In this document: positions 18,352 through 27,491 of the stretch, one piece after another | How positions within the stretch are numbered: position 1 is the first letter of the stretch | Layout: each line of letters opens with the position of its first letter | Assembly (NCBI GenBank): GCA_900049755.1 | Contig: LT160593.1 | Coordinates: 1,422,164 to 1,486,163, forward strand | Origin: Corynebacterium provencense | Lineage (GTDB): Bacteria; Actinomycetota; Actinomycetes; Mycobacteriales; Mycobacteriaceae | Length of the DNA stretch: 64,000 nucleotides | Direction of reading: 5' to 3' | The notes under the pieces: model-generated | Seen by the model: only the letters and a program-made list of their open reading frames with translations | The model's database searches: none | Told to the model about the DNA's origin: nothing | Position numbers and translations under genes: made by a program

Positions 18352-19466
18352 AGTTCCACCACCGACCTGAGGACCTTGCCCGACTTCATCGTCGCGAACG
18401 CCTCCTCCACGGCGTCGATGCTGATGCGCTCGTCGATGAAGTCCGCCAGAGGGAACCGACCCTGCAGGTACAGGTCCGTGTAGAGCGGGAAGTCCCGCTC
18501 CGGCAGACAGTCGCCGTACCAGGCGGACTTCAGCGACCCTCCCCGCCCGAACACGTCGGGCAACGGAAGGTTGAGCTCCATCCCCGGCGTGGGGACACCG
18601 ACGAGAACCACCCGTCCCGCGAGGTCCCGGATGTAGAAGGCCTGGCGGTAGGTCGCCGGCACGCCCACGGCGTCGACGACGACGTCGGTGCCGATGCCTC
18701 CGAGTATCTCGTGGACCGCCTTGACGACCGGCTGGTCCTCACCCGTGGCGTCCGGGGCCGGGGGCAGGGACGCCGAATTGATGACATGTGTGGCACCGAA
18801 TTCCCGCGCCCGGGCGAGCTTCTCGTCGGAGACGTCGATGGCGATGATCGTGGTGGCCCCGGCCAGCTTCGCTCCCGCGACGGCGGCCATGCCCACGCCA
18901 CCGCACCCGATGACCGCGACACTCTCGCCCCGCCTGATCTCACCGGTGTTGACGGCCGCACCGAGGCCGGCCATGATGCCGCACCCCAGCAGGCCCGCGG
19001 CGGCAGGGTCCGCCTCCGGGTTGACCTTGGTGCACTGACCCTCGTGTACCACGGTCTTCTCGATGAATGCGCCGATGCCCAGTGCCGCCTCCAGCTCTGT
19101 ACCGTCGGCGAGCGTCATCGGCTCGCTCGCGTTGAATGTGGCGAAGCAGTACTGCGGCTGACCCTTCCGGCAGGCGCGGCATTCACCGCACACCGCCCGC
19201 CAGTTGAGGACGACGAAATCCCCCACCGCCACATGCGAGACCTCGGCCCCCACGGTCTCGACGATCCCCGAGGCCTCATGTCCCAGCAGATAAGGGAAAT
19301 TGTCTCCGATGCCGCCGTCACGGTAGGCGAGGTCGGTGTGGCAGACCCCGCAGGCCTGGATCCTGACGATGACGTCATGGGGCCCGGGGTCCGGAACCAC
19401 GACATCGACCAGTTCGACGGGGGCGTTCTTCTCGCGGGCGATGACGCCTTTGACGGTTGTGCTCAC
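18348..19466 (-). CDS. fadH: S-(hydroxymethyl)mycothiol dehydrogenase
   Basis: A 372-residue zinc alcohol dehydrogenase that oxidises the formaldehyde-mycothiol adduct with NAD, detoxifying formaldehyde. Catalytic zinc ligands lie in ACGVCHTD and LLGHEASG; the structural zinc site is [15 protein letters not shown]. The nucleotide fold is [12 protein letters not shown]. The [10 protein letters not shown] start and the C-terminal [12 protein letters not shown] match the mycothiol-dependent subfamily rather than generic alcohol dehydrogenases. GTG at 19466 follows AAAGGAAA. It is the first gene of a two-gene leftward operon. Confidence 0.93.
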   Translation of the reverse strand: MSTTVKGVIAREKNAPVELVDVVVPDPGPHDVIVRIQACGVCHTDLAYRDGGIGDNFPYLLGHEASGIVETVGAEVSHVAVGDFVVLNWRAVCGECRACRKGQPQYCFATFNASEPMTLADGTELEAALGIGAFIEKTVVHEGQCTKVNPEADPAAAGLLGCGIMAGLGAAVNTGEIRRGESVAVIGCGGVGMAAVAGAKLAGATTIIAIDVSDEKLARAREFGATHVINSASLPPAPDATGEDQPVVKAVHEILGGIGTDVVVDAVGVPATYRQAFYIRDLAGRVVLVGVPTPGMELNLPLPDVFGRGGSLKSAWYGDCLPERDFPLYTDLYLQGRFPLADFIDERISIDAVEEAFATMKSGKVLRSVVEL

Positions 19467-19635
19467 GGTGGTCGTTTCCTTTCACAGGGGTGTTCGCTGC
19501 TGCGACGGGCTCGAATTCACTGACAGTAAACCGCGGTTCCTGAAACTCCGCCACTCGAAGCGTCCGCCAGTTCCCCTCACCACCCTACCGACGTTCCCGC
19601 GACCGGCACCCCGACGCTGCGATAGGGTGGACGCC

Positions 19636-20004
19636 ATGATCCAACTCGTCATCGGAGCAGCAGCCGGCTACGTCCTCGGCACCCGGGCAGGACGCCGACG
19701 GTTCGAGCAGATCCGCAACGGCTACGAAGCTGTGATCAACTCCCCGGTCACCCGGAAGGCTCTCCACGCCGGACGTAAGGCCCTGGCAGACAGGCTCGAC
19801 CCGGAACCCCGGATGCGGGAGGTCAGGGACCTCAACGGGCGCACCTCCTCGACACTCGGCAACGGCGAGGTTCTGCTCGAGGACGATCTCACTGTCCACG
19901 ACGAAGACCGGCCCGTCGGGTCGGGGAGACGGGCCATGACCGACTCCCACGGACGCCCCGTCGCCGACCAGGACGGTCACGGAAACCCCGCCGGCACCAG
20001 GTAG
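19636..20004 (+). CDS. small hypothetical protein, YtxH-like N-terminus
   Basis: A 122-residue protein beginning MIQLVIGAAAGYVLGTRAG, a short glycine-containing hydrophobic segment, then a basic helix (RRRFEQIRNGYEAV) and a disordered acidic tail. The start resembles YtxH-like stress proteins. The ATG is 7 bases after TAGGGT, suggesting a leaderless mRNA. It converges on dnaG, as does Rv2342 in M. tuberculosis. Function unknown. A run of 11-bp repeats begins at its stop codon. Confidence 0.75.
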   Translation: MIQLVIGAAAGYVLGTRAGRRRFEQIRNGYEAVINSPVTRKALHAGRKALADRLDPEPRMREVRDLNGRTSSTLGNGEVLLEDDLTVHDEDRPVGSGRRAMTDSHGRPVADQDGHGNPAGTR

Positions 20005-20117
20005 TCCCGCCGTAGTCCCGCCGTAGTCCCGCCGACGGCACTCCTGCCGGGGACGCCGCCACCCGGCCGTCACCGTGGTCCACGAAACGGGCCGCGAAAC
20101 GGGCCACGAAACGGCCA
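20001..20117. repeat. short tandem repeats between the small gene and dnaG
   Basis: Three copies of the 11-mer GTAGTCCCGCC occupy 20001-20033, beginning at the stop codon. A second array of 11-12-mers of CGAAACGGGCC(G/A) covers 20083-20117. The whole gap between the convergent genes is built of these and GC-rich filler. No terminator with a T-run is visible. Confidence 0.85.
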
Positions 20118-20124
20118 CGAGCCG

Positions 20125-22095
20125 TCAGTCAGACAGTTCCCCGTAGCTCTGCGCCTGCTCCTGCAGGGTCCTGCGGTACTTCTCCAGCGCCATCAGGTCG
20201 GCGAAGGTGGCGTTGTACTCCTTCTTCTCCGACCCTCCGAGGTCGGGCCGCATGCGCTGCATTCTCGACTTCAGCTCGGCGATCTCGTTGCCGACCCACC
20301 GTTCCTCCATCCTCGCGACAACCGCGGGGGCGTAGAACCTGAGCCTGTCCGGGGTACACCGGGGCTCCTCCACCGCGAGCTCGCTGATCACCGCGCGGCA
20401 CATGGGGTCGCGGGTCGCCGCACTCACGGCGTCCAGCCACCCCGCATCGCCGGCCGTGGCGGACGCCACTCCCCCCGCGTCCCTCACCGCCCGGGCCACC
20501 GCCATGTACGTGGGATGCTCGAAACTCTCCACGAGCAGCCCGTCTGCGGCAGGACCCACCAGTCCCGGTTCCTGGAGCATGAGCTTGAGGGTCTCACGCA
20601 CCGGACGCAGGTAGGCGTCACCGGGGTCCGGCCGCTGCAGCAGTGACACGGGGGCATCCGTGGCCTGTGACTGCGCGGCCGCAGCCCGACGGTTCGCCCT
20701 GGCCACCCCCTCCCTGAGTTCCGTTCCGGACACCCCCCTGCTGCCCGCCGTCCTCGCAGCCTCACGCACTTTCGCGACAACCTCCGAGGGATCCGGCCAG
20801 GACAGCCAGCCGGACGCCTGACGGGCGTACTCGTCCCGTAGCGCGTCATCCCGGATCCCCGCGAGCAGCGGAACGACCCGCCTCAGGGCGTCCACCCGCC
20901 CGTCGACATAGTGGGTGTCGTACCCGCGGATGATGGTGCGGATCACGAACTCGAACATCGGGATGCGGGACGCCACCATCTCGCGCACCGCGGCGTCCCC
21001 CCTCTCCATCCTCAGGTCGCAGGGATCCATCCCGTCCGGGGCCACGGCCACGTAACTGCGCCCGGTGAACTTCTGGTCACCGTCGAAGGCACGCATCGCG
21101 GCCTTCTGGCCCGCCTCATCCCCGTCGAAGGTGTAGATGATCTCCCCGCGGAAGAACTGGTCGTCGAGCATGAACCGCCGCAGCATCTGCAGGTGTTCCT
21201 CACCGAAGGCGGTGCCGCAGGCTGCGACGGCGGTGGTCACCCCGGCGGCGTGGAGGGCCATCACGTCCGTGTACCCCTCCACCACCACGGCCTGGTGGTC
21301 GGAGCTGATCGACTTCTTCGCCCGGTCGAGACCGAACAGGACCTTCGACTTCTTGTACAGCAGAGTCTCCGGGGTGTTCATGTACTTGCCGAGCTTGTCG
21401 TCCTCGAAGAGCTTGCGGGCCCCGAAACCGATGACATCCCCGGCAGAGTTGCGGATCGGCCACAGCAGACGACGGTGGAAACGGTCGATCGGACCCCTGT
21501 TGCCCATTCTGCTCAGTCCGGCGTCCTCCAGTTCCCTGAAACTGAAACCTCGCCGCAGCAGGTACCTGGTCAGCGTGTCCCACCCGTCAGGGGCGTAACC
21601 GCAGCCGAAGTCGGCGACAAGGTCATCACTGAAACCACGGTCACGCAGCAGCGCCCTTGCCTTCTCCGCGCCCGGGTCACGGTTGTCCGTGTCAGTGAAC
21701 TGTGCACGGTAGAACTCCTGAGCGGCACGGTTGGCCGCGATGAGACGTTGGCGGGTCCCCGGCTCCACACGGTTCACCGGACCCCCGCCCTCGTAGTTGA
21801 TCTGGTAGCCGATGCGCTCAGCGCACTGTTCCACCGCCTCGGGGAAGGTCACATGCTCCATCTTCATCAGGAAGCTGAAGACGTCACCGCCCTCACCTGT
21901 CGCGAAACAGTGGAAGTACCCCTTGTTCGGACGGACATGGAAGGACGGGGTCTTCTCGTCCTTGAACGGGCTCAGGCCTTTCAGCGAATCGACTCCGCCG
22001 GGAGTGAGCTGAACATATTCTCCGACGACGTCCTCGATCGGGGTCTGTTCCCTGATCGCGGCGATGTCGGTGTCCGGAATACGTCCTCGTGCCAT
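20125..22095 (-). CDS. dnaG: DNA primase, zinc-finger ligands largely replaced
   Basis: A 656-residue primase that lays down RNA primers at the replication fork. The N-terminal zinc-binding module is recognisable but its usual Cys-His-Cys-Cys ligands are S42, K45, C63 and T66 (GLSPFKDEKTPSFH and FHCFATGEGG), so only one of four remains. The TOPRIM core (VVEGYTDVMALH, TFDGDEAGQKAAMRAF) and DnaB-binding C-terminus are intact. The ATG at 22095 is 7 bases after TACCAT, so the mRNA is likely leaderless. It ends in a 30-bp region before the 11-mer repeats. Confidence 0.95.
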   Translation of the reverse strand: MARGRIPDTDIAAIREQTPIEDVVGEYVQLTPGGVDSLKGLSPFKDEKTPSFHVRPNKGYFHCFATGEGGDVFSFLMKMEHVTFPEAVEQCAERIGYQINYEGGGPVNRVEPGTRQRLIAANRAAQEFYRAQFTDTDNRDPGAEKARALLRDRGFSDDLVADFGCGYAPDGWDTLTRYLLRRGFSFRELEDAGLSRMGNRGPIDRFHRRLLWPIRNSAGDVIGFGARKLFEDDKLGKYMNTPETLLYKKSKVLFGLDRAKKSISSDHQAVVVEGYTDVMALHAAGVTTAVAACGTAFGEEHLQMLRRFMLDDQFFRGEIIYTFDGDEAGQKAAMRAFDGDQKFTGRSYVAVAPDGMDPCDLRMERGDAAVREMVASRIPMFEFVIRTIIRGYDTHYVDGRVDALRRVVPLLAGIRDDALRDEYARQASGWLSWPDPSEVVAKVREAARTAGSRGVSGTELREGVARANRRAAAAQSQATDAPVSLLQRPDPGDAYLRPVRETLKLMLQEPGLVGPAADGLLVESFEHPTYMAVARAVRDAGGVASATAGDAGWLDAVSAATRDPMCRAVISELAVEEPRCTPDRLRFYAPAVVARMEERWVGNEIAELKSRMQRMRPDLGGSEKKEYNATFADLMALEKYRRTLQEQAQSYGELSD

Positions 22096-22202
22096 GGCGA
22101 CCATGGTATGCCACCCACGCCCGGCGCGAGGCCGGCCCGGCACCGCGGCGGATTCACACCGGTCGCACGGGTGTGGTTCACTTGTCCACCGTGGGAACCG
22201 GA

Positions 22203-22709
22203 ATGTCAGGAAACACCAGGAAAACTCTCGGCACCGTCGCAGGAGTCGTCGTGGCGGCTGCCGCGGTGTTCCTCGGCGTGGACACCGTGGCCGGCGGAGA
22301 CGGCAGCACCGACACGACCGGTGCAGCCGGAACCACGTCCGTCACAGCACGGGCAGCCGGGTCAGCCCCTGCCACTCCGCAGACGGGATCCGGTGGCGGC
22401 AGCTGTCCCGTGGACACCCTCCCGGAGCAGGCCGACGAGGTCATCGACGCGATCCTCGACGGAGGTCCCTTCGAGCACGGGGCCGACGACGGCAAGCACT
22501 TCGGAAACTACGAGGGCACACTCCCCCGGGAGGACGGGAACTTCTACCGCGAGTACACCGTGGACACCCCCGGGGTCGGCCACCGGGGTGCCCGACGGAT
22601 CGTGGTCGGAGGGGGGACCGGCACCGACCCTGACGTCTGGTACTACACCGGGGACCACTACGGGACATTCTGTGCGATACCCGACGCCGAAGACGACGGT
22701 GCCGCCTAA
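22203..22709 (+). CDS. secreted guanyl-specific ribonuclease (RNase Sa/barnase class)
   Basis: A 168-residue exported RNase. An N-terminal hydrophobic segment (11-27) is followed by a low-complexity Ser/Thr/Gly stretch and an RNase Sa-like domain: LPEQADEVID, GPF, YREYTVDTPG, RGARRI and TGDHYGTF. The catalytic Glu, Arg and His correspond to E117, R128 and H152, and C68-C157 mark the expected disulfide. A GTG at 22191 is an alternative start. It is convergent with dgt and their stop codons overlap. No barstar-like inhibitor gene is nearby, consistent with an enzyme active only outside the cell. Confidence 0.88.
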   Translation: MSGNTRKTLGTVAGVVVAAAAVFLGVDTVAGGDGSTDTTGAAGTTSVTARAAGSAPATPQTGSGGGSCPVDTLPEQADEVIDAILDGGPFEHGADDGKHFGNYEGTLPREDGNFYREYTVDTPGVGHRGARRIVVGGGTGTDPDVWYYTGDHYGTFCAIPDAEDDGAA

Positions 22710-23989
22710 CCCCAGGCAGCGCTCTCCGCACTTGCCGCCCGGTCGATCCGCTCCAGCCGCGATTCTGTCAGAGACGCCACCTGGTCGATGATGACCCTCA
22801 GTTTTCCGGCCGTCCCCTCCGCCTCGAGCCACCAGTTGCGGAAGAGCAGGTCGAGGGAACCCGGGGCACCTGCTGCCAGATACGAGGTCACCCGGTAGAT
22901 CCGGTCCCGCTGCCGGTCCTGGTTGGCAAGATGCCGTCTCTCGTCCATCACGTAGAGGACCGCGACCGACTTCAGCAGCGTGACCTCGGCGACCACCTGC
23001 GGGGGAAGGACCAGGTCAGCCGAGTACCTGCCCAGCCCCGCCGGACCTGGGTAGGCAGCACGGGTCGCGGTGACTGCGGCGGTGACGTACCGGCTCACCA
23101 GTTCACTTGTCAGTGCCTTGAGAGCCACCAGGTCCGGCAGTCCCCCGTGGAAGTCAGCCGCCCGGGAGACTAGGTCCATTCCCCGTAACCGGTCGGCGGC
23201 CTCGAGCAGTTCGGCCGGATCCCCTCCGAACGCTGCGGCCCCCTTGTCCGCGATATTCGCCAGTTCGACAAGGTCCCACAGGACCCCGAGACTGATGCGT
23301 CCCGACAGAATCCCGTCCTCGACATCGTGGACGGAGTATGCGACGTCGTCGGCCCAGTCCATCACCTGGGCCTCCATGGAACGGCGTCCTTCCGGGGCAC
23401 CGTCGCGCACCCAGTCGAAGACGTCGGCGTCCTCGGCATAGCAGGAGTACTTGCGTCTGTGCCTCCCGTCCGCGTCAACCGGACCCCACGGGTACTTCGC
23501 CGCCGCGTCCAGGCTCGCCCGGGTCAGGTTGAGCCCCCGGCTCCTCCCTCCGGCGTCGAGGACCTTCGGCTCAAGGCGGACCAGTATCCGCAGGGTCTGG
23601 GCGTTGCCCTCGAAGCCCCCGCAGCCGGCCGCGAGAGTGTTCAGCGCGGCCTCCCCGTTGTGTCCGTACGGGGGGTGGCCGATGTCGTGGGTCAGTCCCG
23701 CCAGCTCACACAGGTCAGGGTCGAGCCCGAGGGCCGTACCGATTCCCCGGGAGATCTGACCGACCTCCAGGGAGTGGGTCAGTCTGGTACGCGGCGTGTC
23801 GCCCTCGCCCGGGCCGACGACCTGTGTCTTGTCGGCGAGGCGGCGCAGTGCCGCGCTGTGCAGTACCCGTGCCCGGTCCCGGTCGAAGTCCTCCCGGCCG
23901 TCCGGCAGCGCCCCCGCCACACCGAGGTGCTTCGGCGGGGTCGGCAGGAACCGTTCCAGGTCATGGGCGGTGTAGGCGTAACGCTCCAT
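22706..23989 (-). CDS. dgt: deoxyguanosinetriphosphate triphosphohydrolase-like protein
   Basis: A 427-residue HD-domain enzyme of the dGTPase family that hydrolyses dNTPs to nucleosides and triphosphate. HD ligands are seen in RTRLTHSLEV and GLTHDIGHPPYGHNGE, with a further Asp in VMDWADDVAYSVHDVEDG. Length and motifs are typical of actinobacterial Dgt. The gene follows the same order as Rv2344c next to dnaG, except that the ribonuclease gene is inserted between. The ATG is at 23989, 16 bases after the DUF218 gene ends. Confidence 0.93.
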   Translation of the reverse strand: MERYAYTAHDLERFLPTPPKHLGVAGALPDGREDFDRDRARVLHSAALRRLADKTQVVGPGEGDTPRTRLTHSLEVGQISRGIGTALGLDPDLCELAGLTHDIGHPPYGHNGEAALNTLAAGCGGFEGNAQTLRILVRLEPKVLDAGGRSRGLNLTRASLDAAAKYPWGPVDADGRHRRKYSCYAEDADVFDWVRDGAPEGRRSMEAQVMDWADDVAYSVHDVEDGILSGRISLGVLWDLVELANIADKGAAAFGGDPAELLEAADRLRGMDLVSRAADFHGGLPDLVALKALTSELVSRYVTAAVTATRAAYPGPAGLGRYSADLVLPPQVVAEVTLLKSVAVLYVMDERRHLANQDRQRDRIYRVTSYLAAGAPGSLDLLFRNWWLEAEGTAGKLRVIIDQVASLTESRLERIDRAASAESAAWG

Positions 23990-24005
23990 CGGTGCAGGCC
24001 CCGTC

Positions 24006-24662
24006 TCAGTCGTTCACCGTGTAGTCGCCACCGCTGTTCCTGGTGACCCGGTAGTACAGCAGACCACCTGTCTCGTGGAGGATGCTGTCGAGCTGGGCCT
24101 CCCTGCCTGAGACAGCCGGTCCGGTGCGCGTCGGCGAGGCATGGGCAGACACTCCCTGGTCACGGACCATTTCTGTGGCTCTCAGGGAATGCGCCGGGTC
24201 GGTGACGACCACGGTACTTCCCCATCCCTGCGATTCGGCGGTGTCAGCGAAGGCGACCGCCGACTCCAGAGTGTCGCTGCCTTCGCCTACCGCGGAGATG
24301 TCGGACGCCGGGACGCCCCGGCCTTCCAGATAGGACGCCCCCGCCTGCGCCTCCGTGTACGCGTCACCGGCGAGCTTCCCGCCGACCGTGACGATCCTCG
24401 GGGCCACGCCGGAGGCGTAGAGGTCCGCCGCATGGTCCAGGCGGGCAGCGAACCACTTTGACGGGGTGCCGTTGTACTGCGCCGCACCGAGCACGAGAAT
24501 CGTGTCCGCCCGCCCCTGGTCGTCCTGCCTCGCGTACGCCCACACGTGACCGGCGGTGACCACGGCAATGAGCAGCGCCACCACCACGGTGCCGGTGATC
24601 ATGTACAGCAGGCCGCGGATGCCGGCCCCCAGCATGCTTCCCAGGGTTCTCAGGACAGTCAT
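24006..24662 (-). CDS. DUF218 (YdcF/SanA-like) membrane protein
   Basis: A 218-residue protein with an N-terminal membrane helix (about 18-42) and a DUF218 domain: ADTILVLGAAQYNGTPS, RIVTVGGKLAG, YTEAQAG, SDTLESAV, VVVTDPAHSLRATEM. Such proteins act in envelope maintenance (SanA, ElyC); the substrate here is unknown. The ATG at 24662 lies 7 bases after TAGAGT. It is divergent from the TPM gene across a 50-bp gap. Confidence 0.85.
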   Translation of the reverse strand: MTVLRTLGSMLGAGIRGLLYMITGTVVVALLIAVVTAGHVWAYARQDDQGRADTILVLGAAQYNGTPSKWFAARLDHAADLYASGVAPRIVTVGGKLAGDAYTEAQAGASYLEGRGVPASDISAVGEGSDTLESAVAFADTAESQGWGSTVVVTDPAHSLRATEMVRDQGVSAHASPTRTGPAVSGREAQLDSILHETGGLLYYRVTRNSGGDYTVND

Positions 24663-24712
24663 GGAGACAACTCTACGCACCGCCTCCCGCGAATCCGGTT
24701 ATTGTTGTACCT
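24663..24712. promoter_or_regulatory. divergent promoters of the DUF218 and TPM genes
   Basis: Leftward: TAGAGT (24675-24670) then 7 bases and ATG at 24662. Rightward: TATTGT (24700-24705) then 7 bases and ATG at 24713. Both arrangements place the start codon at the expected transcription start, so both mRNAs are likely leaderless. Confidence 0.55.
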
Positions 24713-26779
24713 ATGCGCGCTGTGAATTCCGCCCCTGTCTCCCCGTCCGGTAACCGACGTTCACGACGCTTCGTGGCGTCCCTCGCGATCGCCGGTCTGA
24801 CCGGGCTGGGGGCGGCGGGCCTCGGCACTGCCGTGGCCACGCCCGCATTCGCGGAGACCACGGTGCTCGCCCAGACGGCGACTGATACCGAGATCACCCT
24901 GAACTCCCAGGTCATCGACGATGCCGGTGTGCTCTCGGACTCGGACAGGTCTGAGATTTCCGACCTGCTCGCCAAGGGTCCGGCCGAAACCGGGGTCAAG
25001 GCGTACCTCGTGTACGTGGACAACGCCCCGGAGACCACAGGTCCGCTGGCAGATCAACTCCTGTCCCAGTCGGGCATCGACAACGGCCTTGTCATTGTCA
25101 TCGACACCGGTGCCGAAAAGTACTCGGTCCGCCCCGGTACCCGGGTACCGAATTCCGTCACCGAAGACGTGAAGAAGGCTGCCGACAAGAACCTCAACTC
25201 GGGATTTGCAGAAGGAGGGAAAGCAATAGCCAAGGTCGTCGCCGGGGAAAACAGCGGAGGGTCGGCGACCCCGTGGCTGCTCGGTGGTGTGGGCGTCCTC
25301 GCTGTCGGTGGTGGTGGAGCCGTCGTCTGGTCCAAACGCAAGAAGCGCAGGGACGAGGAGGCCCAGATCGAGGCCACCCGTTCCATCACCCCGGGCGAGA
25401 CGTCAGACCTCGCGCAGCAGCCCACCCATGCACTGCGCACCGTCGCCGCCGAGAAGCTCCAGTCAACCGACGAGTCCATCCGCAAAGGTGCCCAGGAGCT
25501 GGAGACCGCCGAATCGGAGTTCGGCTCTGAAAGGACGAGGGAACTGCGTAAGGCACTCGAATCCTCCCAGCGCACCCTGTCCCAGGCCTACAGTGACCAC
25601 CAGCGCCTGGCCAACGGTCTGGTGCGCGACGAGGCGGAGGAGAGGGACCTCCTCATCAGCATCATCGCCTCCTGCGGCACGGCCGTGGAGAAGCTGAACG
25701 CCCAGGCAGACCGCTTCGCCACCCTGCGGGAAAAGCTCATCAACGCCCCGGAGATCGTCGACAAGCTCTTCCAGGAGACCGTCGACCTTCGCACCCGGAT
25801 CCCCGAAGCCCGGGCCACACTGGAATCGCTGAAGACCCGGGTCGACCCGGCACTCCTCTCCTCGGTCCTCGACAACCCGGACATCGCCGAAGTCGAGATC
25901 TCCCACGCCGAGCAGGCCATCAGCCACGCCAGGGAACTGCTGAAGCTCCCGGCAGGCCAGCAGGGCGAGCTGGTGGACGCCGCACGCGCCGCCAGGCTCG
26001 CACTGAATCAGGCGTCCAGCCAGCTGGACGGAGTCGCCCACGCGGAGATCCAGCTCCGTGAGGCCCGTGCCAACCTGCAGTCCCTCATCGACGAGGTCGA
26101 CGGAGAGATCACCGAAGCCACCGACCACGCCGCCAGCAACGCCGACCTCGACCGGACTGCCCTGGCGGCGGCCGTGGAGAAAGCGAGGAACGCACTGGCA
26201 GAGGCCCGTGCCAACGGCTCCCGGGACCCACTGGGCACCTACTCCGCCCTTCTCGAGGCTGACGGGGAACTCGACATCCAGATCGACGAAGCCCGTGGCG
26301 CCCGCAACACCTATGAGCGCACCATCGCCATGGTCGACCGGACCATCGCCGACGCCACCGCCAGGCTGCAGAGCGTCGAGGACACCATCCACACCCGGGG
26401 TGCGATGGTCGGGGTCACCGCACGCTCCCTGGCACAGTCGGCGGGGCAGGCACTCTCCGATGCCCGTCGCCTGCGGGACACCAGACCGAAAGACGCCTTC
26501 GCCGCAGCCCGGCAGGCCAACTCCGTGGCCACCCAGGCCGCCGAGTACGCCCAGAAGGACATCGACGACTACAACCGCCGGCACGACAACTACGGCGGTG
26601 GTGGCAACGGAATGGGCAACCTCGTCACCGGCATGGTTCTCGGCTCACTCTTCAGTGGCCACGGCGGGTTCGGCGGCGGCTTCGGAGGAGGCGGTGACTT
26701 CGGCGGAGGTGGCGGCGGAGACTTCGGCGGAGGTGGCGGCGGAGACTTCGGCGGAGGTGGCGGAGACTTCGGCTTCTGA
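24713..26779 (+). CDS. TPM-domain envelope protein with glycine-rich tail
   Basis: A 688-residue protein. Order of parts: signal peptide ending AFA-ET near residue 48; TPM (Psb32/MOLO-1) domain about 55-175 with VIDDAGVLSD and KYSVRPGTRVP; membrane helix about 187-205 followed by KRKKRRDEE; long alpha-helical coiled-coil region to about 630; and a glycine tail of (G)nDF repeats encoded by 21-24-bp DNA repeats (26695-26775). It is the counterpart of Rv2345. TPM proteins act at the membrane; the precise role is unknown. Confidence 0.88.
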   Translation: MRAVNSAPVSPSGNRRSRRFVASLAIAGLTGLGAAGLGTAVATPAFAETTVLAQTATDTEITLNSQVIDDAGVLSDSDRSEISDLLAKGPAETGVKAYLVYVDNAPETTGPLADQLLSQSGIDNGLVIVIDTGAEKYSVRPGTRVPNSVTEDVKKAADKNLNSGFAEGGKAIAKVVAGENSGGSATPWLLGGVGVLAVGGGGAVVWSKRKKRRDEEAQIEATRSITPGETSDLAQQPTHALRTVAAEKLQSTDESIRKGAQELETAESEFGSERTRELRKALESSQRTLSQAYSDHQRLANGLVRDEAEERDLLISIIASCGTAVEKLNAQADRFATLREKLINAPEIVDKLFQETVDLRTRIPEARATLESLKTRVDPALLSSVLDNPDIAEVEISHAEQAISHARELLKLPAGQQGELVDAARAARLALNQASSQLDGVAHAEIQLREARANLQSLIDEVDGEITEATDHAASNADLDRTALAAAVEKARNALAEARANGSRDPLGTYSALLEADGELDIQIDEARGARNTYERTIAMVDRTIADATARLQSVEDTIHTRGAMVGVTARSLAQSAGQALSDARRLRDTRPKDAFAAARQANSVATQAAEYAQKDIDDYNRRHDNYGGGGNGMGNLVTGMVLGSLFSGHGGFGGGFGGGGDFGGGGGGDFGGGGGGDFGGGGGDFGF

Positions 26780-26869
26780 CGCCCTTCGCACTGCTGGCCG
26801 GCACAGGGCGTGTCACGGAGCCGCCCCCTGCCCCCGCGCCACCTCCCGCCACAACTGACAGGGCGCCGG

Positions 26870-27472
26870 TCAGATGACGTTCAGCAGGTAAAGCAGGATC
26901 AGCGGAATCAGGATCACCAGGAAGAGCGTCATCGCCCACGTCGACGAGATCATCCGCGACTCGATCGCATGCCTGGCCACCCAGGAAATGAACACCTGGG
27001 CGTCCAGAGGAAGCGACTGTCCGGCCCCCTCGAACTCGACATGCAGTTTCTTCAGTGCACCCGATTCAGCAGAGAACTGACCTACCTTCGGCGCCTTCTG
27101 CAGATCGAGTTCCTCCTGCCCCGGCCCACCCCTGCCCGAGGCGTCGAGGATGACATACTCCTTGCGGGACTCCCGGTGGATGACCACCTGATGGCGGTCC
27201 ACCGTGCACAGCACATTCGTCGACCGGCCGAAAGACTCCCCGTCACCGGTGGCCGTGAACACCTGTGACCCGGTGTCCGGCGACGTTGTCGCGCGCATCA
27301 CCGGCCCCTTGCCCGCCTCCAGCTGCCAGGTGTCACCGGCGAACCGCAGGGTGGCGGTGTCGCGCTCGACAGAGAACTCCCCCACCCTCTCCATGTCCGC
27401 GACTGGACCGGCGTAGATGGGGAAGGTGTGCCCGTCCGAAGGCGGGGCCCAGCGGATGTCCGGATTCGGCAT
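26870..27472 (-). CDS. hypothetical protein with C-terminal membrane anchor
   Basis: A 200-residue protein. Residues 1-165 look like a soluble beta-rich domain (VERDTATLRFAGDTWQLEAG, RESRKEYVILDASG) and residues 178-200 are a strongly hydrophobic helix (MTLFLVILIPLILLYLLNVI) at the very C-terminus, so it is tail-anchored with the domain in the cytoplasm. No family is recognised. It follows glyS by 19 bases and is probably co-transcribed. The ATG at 27472 (MPNPDIRW) is preferred over an upstream start inside glyS. Confidence 0.7.
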   Translation of the reverse strand: MPNPDIRWAPPSDGHTFPIYAGPVADMERVGEFSVERDTATLRFAGDTWQLEAGKGPVMRATTSPDTGSQVFTATGDGESFGRSTNVLCTVDRHQVVIHRESRKEYVILDASGRGGPGQEELDLQKAPKVGQFSAESGALKKLHVEFEGAGQSLPLDAQVFISWVARHAIESRMISSTWAMTLFLVILIPLILLYLLNVI

Positions 27473-27491
27473 GTCGGCGTCCTGACTTCCT

